Counted from the stretch's first letter, positions 17,271 through 27,625 are shown. The stretch is DNA of 64,000 nt from Paludibaculum sp. (GCA_029973955.1 JARKQJ010000053.1:16371-80370); one strand, 5' to 3'. The notes: a model not told the origin generated them from the letters alone. Program-made: numbers and translations.

Positions 17271-20200
17271 TTACTTGTTGATGCTGATGAGCGGATTCAC
17301 GCGGAGGACCGTGGAACCCGAGGTGTAGCTATTGCTGGAGAAGCTGGTCCGGTAGATGACTGCGAATCCGTAGGTGCCGTTGAGAGGCACCTGCGGCAGC
17401 TTGACCTTGACCTTCCACACCCCCGGCTCAGCGGTGTCGAGAGTGGAAGAGATGACCTGGGCTTCCGCGGCGCTGGCGCCGGCAAGGATAAAGGCCCGGA
17501 CATCCGGGACGGGAACCTCGGAGCCCGGGGCAACGCCATCTTCCGGCATGCCCGGCACTGAGCCCTGGCCGGTCAGGTAGACCGTGAGTTCCTGGTTCGA
17601 GGCCGCCGGGCGGCCGGAGGTGTTCTGGCTGCCATCCTGATTGATGGCGCGAGCCTGGCCCTCGGAACTGGGATTGGCGCCCTGATAGAGGACCGCTGGG
17701 GAGGCGAGAGCCATCGCAACCCGGCTCTGGGCCAGGATCTGCCCGGTGGAGGCGCGAAGGATCGTAAAGTCGGAGGTCCCGCTGGTGGGGGCGTCTTTCG
17801 GAACGATGAAGCGCAGAATATCTCCATCGATTTTCATCAGAGGTGCGGCCATGCCGTCCACCAGGAGCCGCACATCGCCCAACTCGTTCGGCAGTGGGGC
17901 AGGGCCGGCCTGGGCCGATTCGGAGGAGAGCCGTACGCCGGTAGCCTGAAGAATGCCAAGCATGCCGGGCGCGACGCGCGGGAACGAAGTGGCCGCATTC
18001 GCGACGGCAAGCATGGGGAAGTGCATGGTGATCCGGTGGGAGGAGTCCGAGACGAGGATGTAGTCCTGTTCGTCCAGCGCGATGTGGCGCGGCGCGTATG
18101 TATTGAAGCCAAAATCGGCCGACTGTCCGGGATTGAAGAAGAGTTGGTCGAAGCGCGGGTAGCGGAGGACACGGTTGCCGCGGAGATCGGCGACCCAGAT
18201 CTGACCGGTAGCGGCGGAGACAGTGACCGAGATGGGCGTCACTCCCTGCGCACTGACGGGAAGCACCAGGGCGGCGGCAGCACCGTCAGCCTGCGCATTG
18301 ATCCGACCGAAGATGAGAATCCGGTTGTTCCCCGTATCGGAGACGTAGAGACGGTCGTCGGTGTCGATCGAGACGCCGAGGGGGAGATTCATTTGCGCCT
18401 CGGAGGTGCCGGCGCCGGCCGAAACGTCATCTGCCTGGCCGAGGACGAGCGTCGCAGGAGCGCCGGAATAGAAGGGCGCCGTGAACAGCAGCACGCGGCT
18501 TTGGGCGAGGTCAGCCACGACGATATTGCCGTCCATCGTCAGCGCGAGGGAGGAGGGGCGATAGAGACTGCTGCGAGTCACTTCGCCGGTAGCTTTGGTC
18601 TGGAAGTCCGGCTGGCCGAGGACGAGATCGGCAGCCTGGTTCTCACCAAGATGGTCAAAGGGCCGCGGGAACCGAAGGATGCGGCCATTGCCGGTGTCCG
18701 CCACCCAGAGATCCCCGTTCGAATCCGTAACAATGCTGGCCGGCAGAGAGAGGCCGGTAGCGGTGGGAGTGCCGGGATCGTTGGTGGGGGAGTTGTAGAG
18801 GTTCCGGGTCAGGCTGACCTGTCCGATGACGAGGTCGGCCGTGTCGCCATACTTGAAGCGGCGCGCGTCGGCAAAGCCGAGGATGCGGTTATTGCCGGTA
18901 TCGGCAATATACAAGTGCGGGGGGTTGGAGGTACGGTCGATGAAGGTGGCGGGCCCCACGGTGAGCCCTGTCACCTGGCCGTTGCTGAGCAGCAAAGGCA
19001 GGGTGCCTGTGCTCATCTCTCTGCCCTCGATCAGGTTCGGGGCGTTGAAGGCGAAATCGTACTGGCCCAGCACCCGGTCGGCGGGAGCGAGGATGTGCTC
19101 ATCGGCGTTGTAGGTGAGGGACAGCACGCGGTGGTTCAGGCTGTCGGCGAGGAAGACGCCGCCCGCCCAGGGCGCCGCGCCGATGGGAGCGTAGACGGAG
19201 GAGTTCGAAGGTTCGAGCCCGGTGCCACCATTTGCCTGGCTGGAGTGGAAATCCAACTGGCCGTAAATTGCGGTCATCTTGGGAGAGTAAGTGTAGGAGA
19301 GCAGGTCCTCGGCGGGCCAGGTAGACAAAGGATCGTAGCGGACGATGCGATTCAGCAGAGTATCGGAGACAAAGAGATAATCGCCGATGCAGAAGAGGCC
19401 CTGCGGGCCGTAATTCAGGGTGGCGCCTGAAACGCTCACACCGAACATCACTTCATTGGGGACCACCGGAGCGGGCTGATCCGGAGCCTGGACGTAGATG
19501 CCCAGGATGCGGTCCGCCGGGGCGGCGGAGTAAATGGATTCGGCCTTCCAGACGAGCACCCGGGAGAGATCGTCGGCGAAGAAGAGATTCCCGGAGGCGT
19601 CGAAAGCGATGGGCCCGCCGAAGCGGATGCTGCGTTTGTCGATGCGGTCCGAAGAGACGTTGTAGCGGCCTGGATTGGCCTTGGCGGTGCTGAAATCGGG
19701 CTGCCCCAGCACCAGATTCGCGCCGATGGCTGAGCCGCCGGCTCCTGTATTGGAAGCTCCCGAGACGTCGGCGGCCGGGTAGCGCAGGAGGCGATGGTTA
19801 CCGGAGTCACTGAGCCAGAGGTTCCCGCTCTGGTCGAATCGGATGGTGGCCACCTGGATGCCACCGGTGTTTGTGCCGTTTGTCTTGAGGGAGATCGCGG
19901 TGACGGTTTCAGGGTTGGAGGTGTTGTAGCGGCGGTTGGCTTCCCTGTGGTTGAGCCCGTCCTGTCCGATAACGAGGTCGGCGAGTATGGGTTGGCTCTT
20001 GGTCTCGGCGAAGGGAGCAGGGTAGCGCAGAATCCGGTTGTTGCCCGCATCCATCACGAAGACATTGCCCTTGGCATCGACCGCGATGGACGTCGGGCTG
20101 TAAAGGCCGCTCGTAAAGGAAGTGCCGGGGCCTTGCGGAACCGTAGAGTAGAAATCCTTCTGGCCGAGAACGAGATCTGCCGGCGCGCCGTTCTGGAAAC

Positions 20201-20489
20201 CGGCGGCGTTCTTCCAGGCGAGAATCCGGTTGTTCCCGGTATCCGCAACGTACAGGATGGGCGAACCGGCGGAGGAGTCCACGGCAACGCCCATTGGGTT
20301 GTAAAACTCCCGCCCCTCCACGAGATTGGGAGCGACCGTATTGGGAACCACCAACTCCTGGACGGTCCGGGGAGACGCGAACTGCCCGAAAATCTTTGCT
20401 GGAATCGGATTCAGAGTGAACTGCGCCGACGATACTGCTCCGAAGGTGAGGCAGAGCCCCAAGAGAACCACAAGCTGTTTATTTTTCAT
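17271..20489 (-). CDS. Large exported NHL-repeat protein with Solibacter-type C-terminal domain
   Basis: 1,072 residues starting MKNKQLVVLLGLCLTFG, a signal peptide. Most of the chain is many NHL/propeller blades, each with a line such as YVADTGNNRILAWK or LWVADTGNGRILRFP followed by a LVLGQ-D-F turn. From about residue 820 the C-terminus changes to the beta-sandwich type (TIGR03437-like) frequent in Solibacter proteins, with NQDGSQNTSGRPAASNQ and LTVYLTGQGSVPG. Start at 20489 was chosen over an upstream in-frame codon because the leader begins there. It is divergent from mqnA. Likely an extracellular or outer-surface binding protein; ligand unknown. Confidence 0.85.
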   Translation of the reverse strand: MKNKQLVVLLGLCLTFGAVSSAQFTLNPIPAKIFGQFASPRTVQELVVPNTVAPNLVEGREFYNPMGVAVDSSAGSPILYVADTGNNRILAWKNAAGFQNGAPADLVLGQKDFYSTVPQGPGTSFTSGLYSPTSIAVDAKGNVFVMDAGNNRILRYPAPFAETKSQPILADLVIGQDGLNHREANRRYNTSNPETVTAISLKTNGTNTGGIQVATIRFDQSGNLWLSDSGNHRLLRYPAADVSGASNTGAGGSAIGANLVLGQPDFSTAKANPGRYNVSSDRIDKRSIRFGGPIAFDASGNLFFADDLSRVLVWKAESIYSAAPADRILGIYVQAPDQPAPVVPNEVMFGVSVSGATLNYGPQGLFCIGDYLFVSDTLLNRIVRYDPLSTWPAEDLLSYTYSPKMTAIYGQLDFHSSQANGGTGLEPSNSSVYAPIGAAPWAGGVFLADSLNHRVLSLTYNADEHILAPADRVLGQYDFAFNAPNLIEGREMSTGTLPLLLSNGQVTGLTVGPATFIDRTSNPPHLYIADTGNNRILGFADARRFKYGDTADLVIGQVSLTRNLYNSPTNDPGTPTATGLSLPASIVTDSNGDLWVADTGNGRILRFPRPFDHLGENQAADLVLGQPDFQTKATGEVTRSSLYRPSSLALTMDGNIVVADLAQSRVLLFTAPFYSGAPATLVLGQADDVSAGAGTSEAQMNLPLGVSIDTDDRLYVSDTGNNRILIFGRINAQADGAAAALVLPVSAQGVTPISVTVSAATGQIWVADLRGNRVLRYPRFDQLFFNPGQSADFGFNTYAPRHIALDEQDYILVSDSSHRITMHFPMLAVANAATSFPRVAPGMLGILQATGVRLSSESAQAGPAPLPNELGDVRLLVDGMAAPLMKIDGDILRFIVPKDAPTSGTSDFTILRASTGQILAQSRVAMALASPAVLYQGANPSSEGQARAINQDGSQNTSGRPAASNQELTVYLTGQGSVPGMPEDGVAPGSEVPVPDVRAFILAGASAAEAQVISSTLDTAEPGVWKVKVKLPQVPLNGTYGFAVIYRTSFSSNSYTSGSTVLRVNPLISINK

Positions 20490-20583
20490 AGTGATATGCA
20501 ACTTACCCCCAGCACACATAGGACCACCTTAACATGATGGCCCGGGCAATACCATCCCCTAGGAGTTGTAATCCCAAGGCCTG

Positions 20584-21459
20584 GTGAGCAGAGTGTTAAA
20601 CTCGGATTTGACCGTTGCTCCTCCATTCAGTTCTCAGGCCAGTTCTCAGATTGGTTCCGAAATTCGACCTGAGACCCGCTCGACGGACAACGCGATCGCA
20701 TCAAAGCCGCGCGTCTGCGCCGTCAGTTACTTAAACACAAGCCCACTCGTCTGGGGTGCGCTCCATGGACCACAAAAAGGCAAGCTGGACCTCAGCTTCG
20801 CCATTCCTTCGATCTGTGCGGACCGGGTGGTCAACGGCGACGCCGACGCAGGGCTCGTACCGATCATTGAAGTAGACCGGCACGGACTGAATGTGGTTTC
20901 AGATGTTTGCATTGCGTGCCGTGGAGACGTCCGCAGCATCTATCTCATATCGGCCAAGAGCTGGGAGGACGTTAGAACTCTGGCCGTGGACGCCGGGTCG
21001 CGGACATCCGTGCAACTGGCCCGGATCATTCTGCAGCATCGCTACGGAGTGAGACCGGAGCTGGAGGTGATGGAGCCCGACTTGCCCCGAATGCTGGAGC
21101 ATGCCGATGCGGCGCTCCTGATCGGGGACGCGGCGCTGGCAGTCGATCCGTCCGAGATCTCCATTCCGCTCATGGATCTGGGAAGGGAGTGGGTGGACTG
21201 GACCGGCTTACCGATGGTTTTCGCCGTGTGGGCCGGACGGGACGCGGCGCAGTGGCCCGATCTGGGGCCGCTTCTGGAGGAGTCCAGGCAGTACGGACTA
21301 GGGGAACTGGACGCTATCATAAAGATTGAAGCGGAGCGCAGAGGGTTCAGCGAGGAACTGGTGCACCAGTATCTGACGCGCAACGTCTGGTTCCATCTGG
21401 GTCCGGAAGAACGGCAAGGGATGCAGTTGTACCTGGACTACGCGCGGCGGTTGGCGTAG
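20584..21459 (+). CDS. mqnA: Chorismate dehydratase MqnA (futalosine menaquinone pathway)
   Basis: MqnA dehydrates chorismate to 3-enolpyruvylbenzoate, the first step of the futalosine route to menaquinone. The core starts RVCAVSYLNTSPLVWG, with the periplasmic-binding-protein-like fold following: IPSICADRVVNGDADAGLVPIIE, then LAVDAGSRTSVQLARIIL, and GDAALAVDP near the middle. The chosen GTG at 20584 gives 291 residues with a roughly 40-residue N-terminal tail before the conserved core. GTG 20593 and TTG 20608 are alternatives. AAGG precedes 20584. The gene lies 29 nt upstream of mqnC, a functional pair. Confidence 0.9.
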   Translation: MSRVLNSDLTVAPPFSSQASSQIGSEIRPETRSTDNAIASKPRVCAVSYLNTSPLVWGALHGPQKGKLDLSFAIPSICADRVVNGDADAGLVPIIEVDRHGLNVVSDVCIACRGDVRSIYLISAKSWEDVRTLAVDAGSRTSVQLARIILQHRYGVRPELEVMEPDLPRMLEHADAALLIGDAALAVDPSEISIPLMDLGREWVDWTGLPMVFAVWAGRDAAQWPDLGPLLEESRQYGLGELDAIIKIEAERRGFSEELVHQYLTRNVWFHLGPEERQGMQLYLDYARRLA

Positions 21460-21488
21460 GCCGGCAAGGCGAACGGAGAGTACAAGCG

Positions 21489-22523
21489 ATGATGACGCAG
21501 CAGGAAGCGGTGGATCTGTTTCAAAGCGACGACCTGATCGGGATCGGCATGGCGGCGGACGCCATGCGGAGAAAGCTCCATCCCGAGGGCGTGGTCACCT
21601 ACATCATCGACCGCAACATCAACTACACGAACTTCTGCACGGAGTACTGCAGCTTCTGCGCCTTCTACCGTCCGATGGGGCACAAAGAGGGCTACGTTCT
21701 CGACACGGAGACGATCTGCGAGAAGATCCGCGAGACGGTGGAACTGGGCGGGACGGGCGTGCTGATGCAGGGGGGGCTAAACCCCGACCTGAAGATCGAG
21801 TGGTATGAAGACCTGTTGAAGGCGGTAAAGAAGCGGTTCCCGCAGGTGTGGATGCACTGCTTCTCGGCGCCGGAGATCGGCTGCATCGCCGAGGTGAGCG
21901 GGCTCAGCCTGCGCGACACGATCGCGCGGCTGCGCGACGCCGGTCTGGATTCGATTCCCGGCGGTGGAGCGGAGATCCTGGATGACGACGTCAGGCAGCG
22001 AATCTCGCGGCTGAAGTGCAGCACGCAGGAATGGGTGGACGTGCACGTCACGGCGCACAAACTGGGCATGCGAACCACGGCCACGATGATGTTCGGCTGC
22101 GGGGAGACGGTGGAGCAGCGTGTCCGCCACCTGGAGGTGGTCCGGCGGATCCAGGAGGAGACCGGCGGCTTTACGGCCTTCATCCCGTGGTCGTTCCAGA
22201 AAGAGAATACGTCGCTGGGCCGCAACGTCAAGGACGAGGCCACGGGCGTTGAGTATTTAAAGACACTGGCGATTTCACGCCTGTACCTCGAGAACATCGT
22301 GAACGTGCAATCCTCCTGGGTGACGCAGGGATTGAAGGTCTGCCAGGTGGGGCTGCGGTTTGGCGGCAACGACGTGGGCTCGATCATGATCGAGGAGAAC
22401 GTCGTCAGCGCCGCCGGCGCCCGGAACCGCGCCAGCGAAGAGGAGCTGAGGCGCATCATCCGCGATGCGGGTTTCATCCCGAAGCAACGCGACTCTCTGT
22501 ACCGGACCTACTATCTGAACTAG
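21489..22523 (+). CDS. mqnC: Cyclic dehypoxanthinyl futalosine synthase MqnC
   Basis: A 344-residue radical SAM enzyme that cyclises dehypoxanthine futalosine in menaquinone synthesis. The cluster cysteines are C50-x3-C54-x2-C57 in NFCTEYCSFCAFYRP. Family motifs include LMQGGLNPDLKIEWYEDLL, HCFSAPEI, SIPGGGAEIL and TATMMFGCGET. The C-terminal part (FIPWSFQKENTSLG, LRFGGNDVGSIMIEENVV) is characteristic of MqnC over the related MqnE. Together with mqnA it shows that this organism makes menaquinone by the futalosine route. The remaining mqn genes are not in the window. Confidence 0.93.
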   Translation: MMTQQEAVDLFQSDDLIGIGMAADAMRRKLHPEGVVTYIIDRNINYTNFCTEYCSFCAFYRPMGHKEGYVLDTETICEKIRETVELGGTGVLMQGGLNPDLKIEWYEDLLKAVKKRFPQVWMHCFSAPEIGCIAEVSGLSLRDTIARLRDAGLDSIPGGGAEILDDDVRQRISRLKCSTQEWVDVHVTAHKLGMRTTATMMFGCGETVEQRVRHLEVVRRIQEETGGFTAFIPWSFQKENTSLGRNVKDEATGVEYLKTLAISRLYLENIVNVQSSWVTQGLKVCQVGLRFGGNDVGSIMIEENVVSAAGARNRASEEELRRIIRDAGFIPKQRDSLYRTYYLN

Positions 22524-22526
22524 CGG

Positions 22527-24209
22527 CTAACGGGCGCCGATCAGGCGCACGGCGGCGGAGGCTCCACCGGCCCGCTGCAGGCCGGGCACGAAGAAGACGG
22601 AAGCCAGCTGCTCATCGGAAGCATCGAACTCGCCGGGCTTCGCTTCGAAGCGCACGGGTTGTCCGGCCATCGCTGCCGCGAACAGCGCCCACCAACGGGC
22701 CTTGCCTTCGGCCTGAATCTCAATGGCGCCGGGCTTGCGCGCGGAGAGGATCGAGATGGCGGCGAGCACGTCCGACGTACGGGCCGCGTCATCGCTCGGA
22801 TTGAAAGTAAGGAAGTGCTTGTGCGAGCGGTCGCGCGGAGCCTGGGCTGCGCCGGTCTGGAACGCATCCACCAGCAGCACGGCCCGTCCGTCGGCGACCA
22901 GCTTCTTGACGGCGGGCGACTCCGCGGCGGCCGCCATTCCCTCCGGATGGACGTAGAGCACGGCGGGGCCGGCACCGTCGATGAACCGGGTGGGGATCTC
23001 CGCGCCGGAAGGCTGCGCGGCGACGGCGAAGGTGGTCCGCAAGAGGGTACGGCTCTGGGCGGCGGTGAGCGCCAGCGACTGGCGGCGCGCCGCGGATTTC
23101 CAATCTTCGAACAACTGCGGAAAGGTCCGCGCGTGGGCGGGCAGGGCCCGGCCGTGGAAGACCAGCATGTCCTGGAGCTGCTCCACCCTGACGCCGCGCT
23201 CCTTGAACGGCGGCGCATCCGGCAGGAGTTGCCGGCGGAGGAAATCGTAAACCGCCTGACGGCTGTCCTGGTTGTAGTTGTGAGGCGCCTCAAACTGGAC
23301 GGTCTCCACGAGATCGGCCTTGCCGTACAGCGCCCACGCCTGCTTCAGCGCCGGATACTCCACGCGGGGCACGTTCCTGGTCCAATCGCCGGTGGCGGCC
23401 ACGGCGAGCATGGGGCGCGGCGCCATCATGGCGCCAACTTCAATGTTGTTGGTGGCGATGCGCAGCCCGGGCGCGTTTTCGCAGACGCAGCCGCCCTGCA
23501 TGATGCCGCTGATCATGTTGACGGGCGCGGAGACGCGGATGCGCTGGTCGATCGCGGTGAGCAGAAACGTCTGGGTGCCGCCGCCGGATGCGCCGGTCAT
23601 GGCCAGCTTCTGGGGATCGACGTCCGGGAGAGACTCCAGATAATCGGCCACCCGCACGGAATTCCAGAGCTGGAGTCCAAGCGGAGTGAAGCTCCAAAGC
23701 TGGTGGACAGGACTGGAAAAGTCATGCGGCGTCTGCGCCGTGTCGTTGTAGCCAACCATGTCGTAGGCGAAGACGACGAAGCCATTGCGGGCAAGATTGA
23801 TGGCCAGCGTCGGCGTGGAGCAGAGCTGTTGATTCTCAAGCCGGCCGTACTCCCAGTGCCCATGGGGGTGCAGGACGGCCGGATGCCGCCCGGCCGCCTT
23901 GGGCCGGTAGAGGTTCCCGCCCAGCCAGTAACCAGGCAGGGTCTCCAGCGCCACCTTTTCGATGGTGTAACCATCGCGTTCCAAACGGCCGGTGACGATC
24001 GGGTTGAGCGGGCTTTTCACCGGCATCGGATCGAGACCCGCGGCAGCGAGAATCTGCGAACGTAATTGGGCTTTGCGCGCCTCCCATTTCGGCAGCGTGC
24101 CCGGCGCGCTGAACGTGCAGGGAGTGTTCGTATCCGGAGTGGAAGTGTTGCGGCGGTCAGCCCCGGCCAATGCCAGGGCGAAGAGCAGAATGCAGGAGAT
24201 AAGGCGCAT
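22527..24209 (-). CDS. Exported alpha/beta hydrolase, acetyl xylan esterase-like
   Basis: 560 residues with a signal peptide (MRLISCILLFALALAGA). The N-terminal 330 residues form an alpha/beta hydrolase with the HPHGHWEYGR oxyanion region, the nucleophile elbow GASGGGTQTF and a late histidine in FEAPHNYNQDSRQ, as in acetyl xylan esterase/dienelactone hydrolase-like enzymes. The C-terminal 200 residues look like a second, incomplete hydrolase-type domain (VLYVHPEGMAAAAES). Such double-domain esterases are common in acidobacteria and verrucomicrobia and act on plant polysaccharides. Convergent with mqnC (3 nt gap). Confidence 0.8.
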   Translation of the reverse strand: MRLISCILLFALALAGADRRNTSTPDTNTPCTFSAPGTLPKWEARKAQLRSQILAAAGLDPMPVKSPLNPIVTGRLERDGYTIEKVALETLPGYWLGGNLYRPKAAGRHPAVLHPHGHWEYGRLENQQLCSTPTLAINLARNGFVVFAYDMVGYNDTAQTPHDFSSPVHQLWSFTPLGLQLWNSVRVADYLESLPDVDPQKLAMTGASGGGTQTFLLTAIDQRIRVSAPVNMISGIMQGGCVCENAPGLRIATNNIEVGAMMAPRPMLAVAATGDWTRNVPRVEYPALKQAWALYGKADLVETVQFEAPHNYNQDSRQAVYDFLRRQLLPDAPPFKERGVRVEQLQDMLVFHGRALPAHARTFPQLFEDWKSAARRQSLALTAAQSRTLLRTTFAVAAQPSGAEIPTRFIDGAGPAVLYVHPEGMAAAAESPAVKKLVADGRAVLLVDAFQTGAAQAPRDRSHKHFLTFNPSDDAARTSDVLAAISILSARKPGAIEIQAEGKARWWALFAAAMAGQPVRFEAKPGEFDASDEQLASVFFVPGLQRAGGASAAVRLIGAR

Positions 24210-24271
24210 GGGTAACAGCCTGCGAACCAGGCGCCCTACATCGTATCAATCTGCTTCATGCATCGGCTGAC

Positions 24272-24613
24272 TCAGGCATCGGGAGGCAACTGGCTGCGTC
24301 GGCGGAGGTCGTAGAACTGAAGGCGGCAGTATGCGCAATAGAGGATGGGCGCGCCCAGCCAACGCTGCATCATGCTGAGGGGATTCCTGTAGAGGTGCTC
24401 GATGTGATCGCGCTTGCCCAGTTTCTTGAGCCGGGGATTCGAGCAGCGCGGACATCGGGCGGTCAGCGAGAGAACGGGATAGACCACGACCTGGGAAACC
24501 TGCTCCTCGTGGCCGCACTCGGGGCAGCAATAGACGGCGGCGTGGAACAAACGCTCCCACAGTCCACGCCGGCGGCGCCTCATTCTCGGGTGTTGGCACG
24601 TCGGGCAGATCAT
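24272..24613 (-). CDS. Small double zinc-ribbon protein
   Basis: 113 residues with four CxxC pairs (C3/C6, C30/C33, C54/C57, C93/C96), which would build two zinc ribbons. Basic residues surround the first knuckle (RMRRRRRGLWERL), and a hydrophobic strand lies between them (VVVYPVLSL). There is no signal peptide. The family is not recognised. A nucleic-acid-binding or zinc-scaffold role is possible. It stands alone, with about 60 to 100 nt on each side. Confidence 0.65.
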   Translation of the reverse strand: MICPTCQHPRMRRRRRGLWERLFHAAVYCCPECGHEEQVSQVVVYPVLSLTARCPRCSNPRLKKLGKRDHIEHLYRNPLSMMQRWLGAPILYCAYCRLQFYDLRRRSQLPPDA

Positions 24614-24715
24614 CGTAAGAACTGAGACTGACGGTCCTTCTTAGTTTCTCGCATCTCTTTCGATAGTGGCGCCTATCCTGCGTCCCGGCCGCCGTCAAGC
24701 GCGGCCGGCGATGCA

Positions 24716-27187
24716 CTACTGGGATTTCACCTCATAGAGGGCGCCGGGCTTCGTCTTCCATTCAGCCACGCCATCGCGGACTTCCGGAGTTAAGAGTGTA
24801 CCCGAAGCACGCTCCACGACGCGCACCCCGCCTGATTTCCACGGCAGGGCCAGACGGATCCGAGAGCCGCGCTCGCTGGTAATGGCGAGAGATTGGACGG
24901 CCTTGCCATCCCAGGAAGCGGAGACCAGAAACGCTCCGGCGGCGCGGAGATTGCGGAAACTGGCCGGCCCCAGCCTGGTGGTGTTCGGGAAGATCCGCAG
25001 GACGCCGTCATAGCTCTGCAGCATGCACTCATTGAGCACGGCGGGCAGCGAGAGGTTCTCGGTCCAGACGCCCATGCGCATCATGAAGTCGTAGTTGGTT
25101 TCGTCGCGATAGCGGCCGAGGGCCTGGCGAACGCGGTCGTTGGCCATGCCGAGAGGGGTGAGGCAGTAGCGAACTTCGCGCTTGAACCAGTCCAGGTCCA
25201 GCATGGCCAGACGGGCGCGGACCAGCGGCTGCCAGACGAGGTCGTTGCCGCCCTCCAGCCGCACCAGGCGGGCCGTGCGGCGGGCCAACTCCAGAGTCTC
25301 GGGCGCTGAACCCAACCCCACGCGCTCCGCCGGGAAAACCGGGGAGAGAGTGACGGGCACGTTGTAGACCCACTCGTGCGGGGCATTCTCGATATCCAGC
25401 CACACCTTCCCATAGGGGCCTTCTCCGGCGGGATAGGGCGCCAGGTTGCGGCAGATCTCATCCCACTTGGGGCGCAACGCGGCGTCGGCGCCAAGGACCT
25501 TCGACGCCTCCAGCATGGCTTCCAGCAGGAATTGGATCAGGGCGATATCGATGATGCAGTTCCTGTTCAGGCGGAAATCGACGGTAGCGCCCCAGTTCTC
25601 CGGAGAGACCGTGGGCCAGACGTGGTACTTGCCATCCTGCTCCTTCTTGACGAAGGCGACGAGGAAATCCGTGGCGGCGCGGAGGATGGGATAGACACGC
25701 TGCAGATAGTCGCGGTCGAGTGTGTAGAGGTATTGCCACCACAGGCTCTGGACGGTCCAGGGGGTTTCGCAGATCTCATAGCCCCACGGCGGCGCCGGAT
25801 AGGGATTCACGCTGCTTGGCACGGGATAAGCGGAGTGCGGGAAGTACGCCCCGGGCAGGCCGAATTGGACCCGCGCATTCCATTCCGCCATCGGCATGAG
25901 CTGCTCCACGAGCTTGGTGTATGGCTCGTGCTGTTCGACGTGATTGGAAGAGAAGACGCCCCACCACACTTGCTGCGTGTTGTAGTTCATGTGGTAGTCG
26001 CCATGCCAGGCGGTGCCGATCTTGCCGCTGCTCCAATTGCCGAACAGACCGGGGGCGGTTTTGCCGGGCTTCAGGCAACAGGCAAGGAAATACTGGTTGC
26101 GATACCAGATGGACTCCAACTCCCGGTCCTGGAACTCCACGGCCGAGGGCGCCCAGAACCGGCCCCAGGAGGCGGCCGAGCTATTTCGCAGAGTGGCGGT
26201 TGGCTGCGCGGCCCAATCCGTGGCGCTGGAACGGGCCTGAGCCACGGAATCGGCGGAGTCGAGCGGGGTAAACAAGGCGACGTCGAGGCGCAAGGGTTGC
26301 ACGGCGGACGACTTCAGGAGGGCGCGGTGGCGGCGCGCATCAACTGGATCGGCCCGCCACGAACCCGAGAGGACGCCATGGATAGCGAAGTTCCTGTCCT
26401 TGGGACTGGCCGGTGGATTGGGTTGCGCTTCCGTGGGCGCGGTGGCGGGGAACTGCTGGTAGCCGGAGTAACTGGCCGCGCCGGTGGCGAGCTCAGGCTG
26501 CGGCAGCTTCGCCTCAGCGTCCCAGTTCATCTGGTAAGCCACGGACTGCACAGGCGAGGGCGCGTCGCTGGTGACGCTGATGTGATTGAGATCGCGGCTG
26601 ACGAAGACCTGCAGGGCCAAGGGTTTCCGCTGGCCGCGCAGATTGTCATATTCCAGTGAGATCGTGAGCACGCCGGTGGCAAGGTCCAACTCCTGGCGCA
26701 GAAGGCGGACCTGGCGTGAGTCCCAATGCAGCCAGATGGTGCCGCAAGGCCAGGGGCGCGGCCAGGGTTTCCGATAGGACGCCTGGGTCTTCACGGCATA
26801 GTCGCGGAAGAAATCGATGTTGGACTCGAGATAAGTCATCTCCGGCTTGCCCTGCCGCTTGGCCTCTTCGCCGGCCCGTTTCCAAAGGTCGAGCACCTCG
26901 GGAAATGACTTCATCTCGCGGATGTGTTCTTCACTGACGCGGATGTCCCAGGCGTCGCCTTTCCCGATGTGCAGCCCCAGAGCGTCGGGCCGCACGGTGA
27001 CGCACACGCCGATGTCCCCGTTGCCCAGCAGGATCCCTTCAAAGAAATCCGGCGTGGGCTGCAGGCGCACGAGATTATGGCGGCGTGCGATGGCGGCGGC
27101 GTCGAGCGCGGTTTGCGATGCGGGAGCCGCGGCGCCGGTGGCCGCAAGGGCGGACGATTGGAGGAAGGAGCGGCGCGAATGGGACAT
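24716..27187 (-). CDS. Exported six-hairpin glycosidase, GH95-like
   Basis: 823 residues with a Tat-type leader MSHSRRSFLQSSALAATG. The N-terminal beta-sandwich begins FFEGILLGNGDIGVCV and contains HIGKGDAWDIR. The (alpha/alpha)6 barrel carries WHGDYHMNYNTQQVWWG, the catalytic-region pattern seen in GH95-type alpha-L-fucosidases and relatives, and WPTVSPENWG. The C-terminus is a small beta domain. Specific substrate cannot be told by eye. An upstream in-frame ATG at 27202 would add five residues before the leader. The gene stands alone between the zinc-ribbon protein and a long non-coding stretch. Confidence 0.75.
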   Translation of the reverse strand: MSHSRRSFLQSSALAATGAAAPASQTALDAAAIARRHNLVRLQPTPDFFEGILLGNGDIGVCVTVRPDALGLHIGKGDAWDIRVSEEHIREMKSFPEVLDLWKRAGEEAKRQGKPEMTYLESNIDFFRDYAVKTQASYRKPWPRPWPCGTIWLHWDSRQVRLLRQELDLATGVLTISLEYDNLRGQRKPLALQVFVSRDLNHISVTSDAPSPVQSVAYQMNWDAEAKLPQPELATGAASYSGYQQFPATAPTEAQPNPPASPKDRNFAIHGVLSGSWRADPVDARRHRALLKSSAVQPLRLDVALFTPLDSADSVAQARSSATDWAAQPTATLRNSSAASWGRFWAPSAVEFQDRELESIWYRNQYFLACCLKPGKTAPGLFGNWSSGKIGTAWHGDYHMNYNTQQVWWGVFSSNHVEQHEPYTKLVEQLMPMAEWNARVQFGLPGAYFPHSAYPVPSSVNPYPAPPWGYEICETPWTVQSLWWQYLYTLDRDYLQRVYPILRAATDFLVAFVKKEQDGKYHVWPTVSPENWGATVDFRLNRNCIIDIALIQFLLEAMLEASKVLGADAALRPKWDEICRNLAPYPAGEGPYGKVWLDIENAPHEWVYNVPVTLSPVFPAERVGLGSAPETLELARRTARLVRLEGGNDLVWQPLVRARLAMLDLDWFKREVRYCLTPLGMANDRVRQALGRYRDETNYDFMMRMGVWTENLSLPAVLNECMLQSYDGVLRIFPNTTRLGPASFRNLRAAGAFLVSASWDGKAVQSLAITSERGSRIRLALPWKSGGVRVVERASGTLLTPEVRDGVAEWKTKPGALYEVKSQ

Positions 27188-27625
27188 GACAGTCCAAATC
27201 ATGTCAGATCCCGCGTCCATGCGCAGGGGCGGCTCCCGCCTTCGGGGCGAGACGCAACGGGTCGCCAGGGTTGATACCGCTGAAGGTACTCGACCACTGA
27301 TCGCCACTCGTGCCACCCGGCCAGTCAGGCCACCATCAGGCCTTCTTGCCCGAATCTGCCTGGACCGGATTCCCGCGACGATTGCGCAGTAGTCCCGCTC
27401 CGGCAGGCCCACCCCCGGAATCTACCAGCCTGAGGGAGCCAATGCCCGGCTCGGGCGGATTGAAGCCCCCGCGAACAAACGCACAGAAGAGTGGACCGGC
27501 CTACTCAGTCCGAGGGTGGCTGTCACCCTAGCCCTACAGTCCCATTCGCCCTACGCCGATATTAGGGCATACGACCGAGCCTGGCTCTGTATTAAGGGGA
27601 CTTCACCCCACCGGAGTAGTTTGAA
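27188..27625. other. 438-bp intergenic region upstream of the PEP-CTERM operon
   Basis: No convincing gene was seen. Short frames here lack coding character. The last 100 bases are less GC-rich than the surroundings and likely hold the promoter and leader of the 27626-33004 operon. I found no clear sigma-54 site, riboswitch or long hairpin by eye. Confidence 0.4.

Noticed and set aside
18021..19430. 469-codon plus-strand frame
   Set aside because: Antisense to NHL repeats. Its repetitive composition mirrors the blades and no motif is present.
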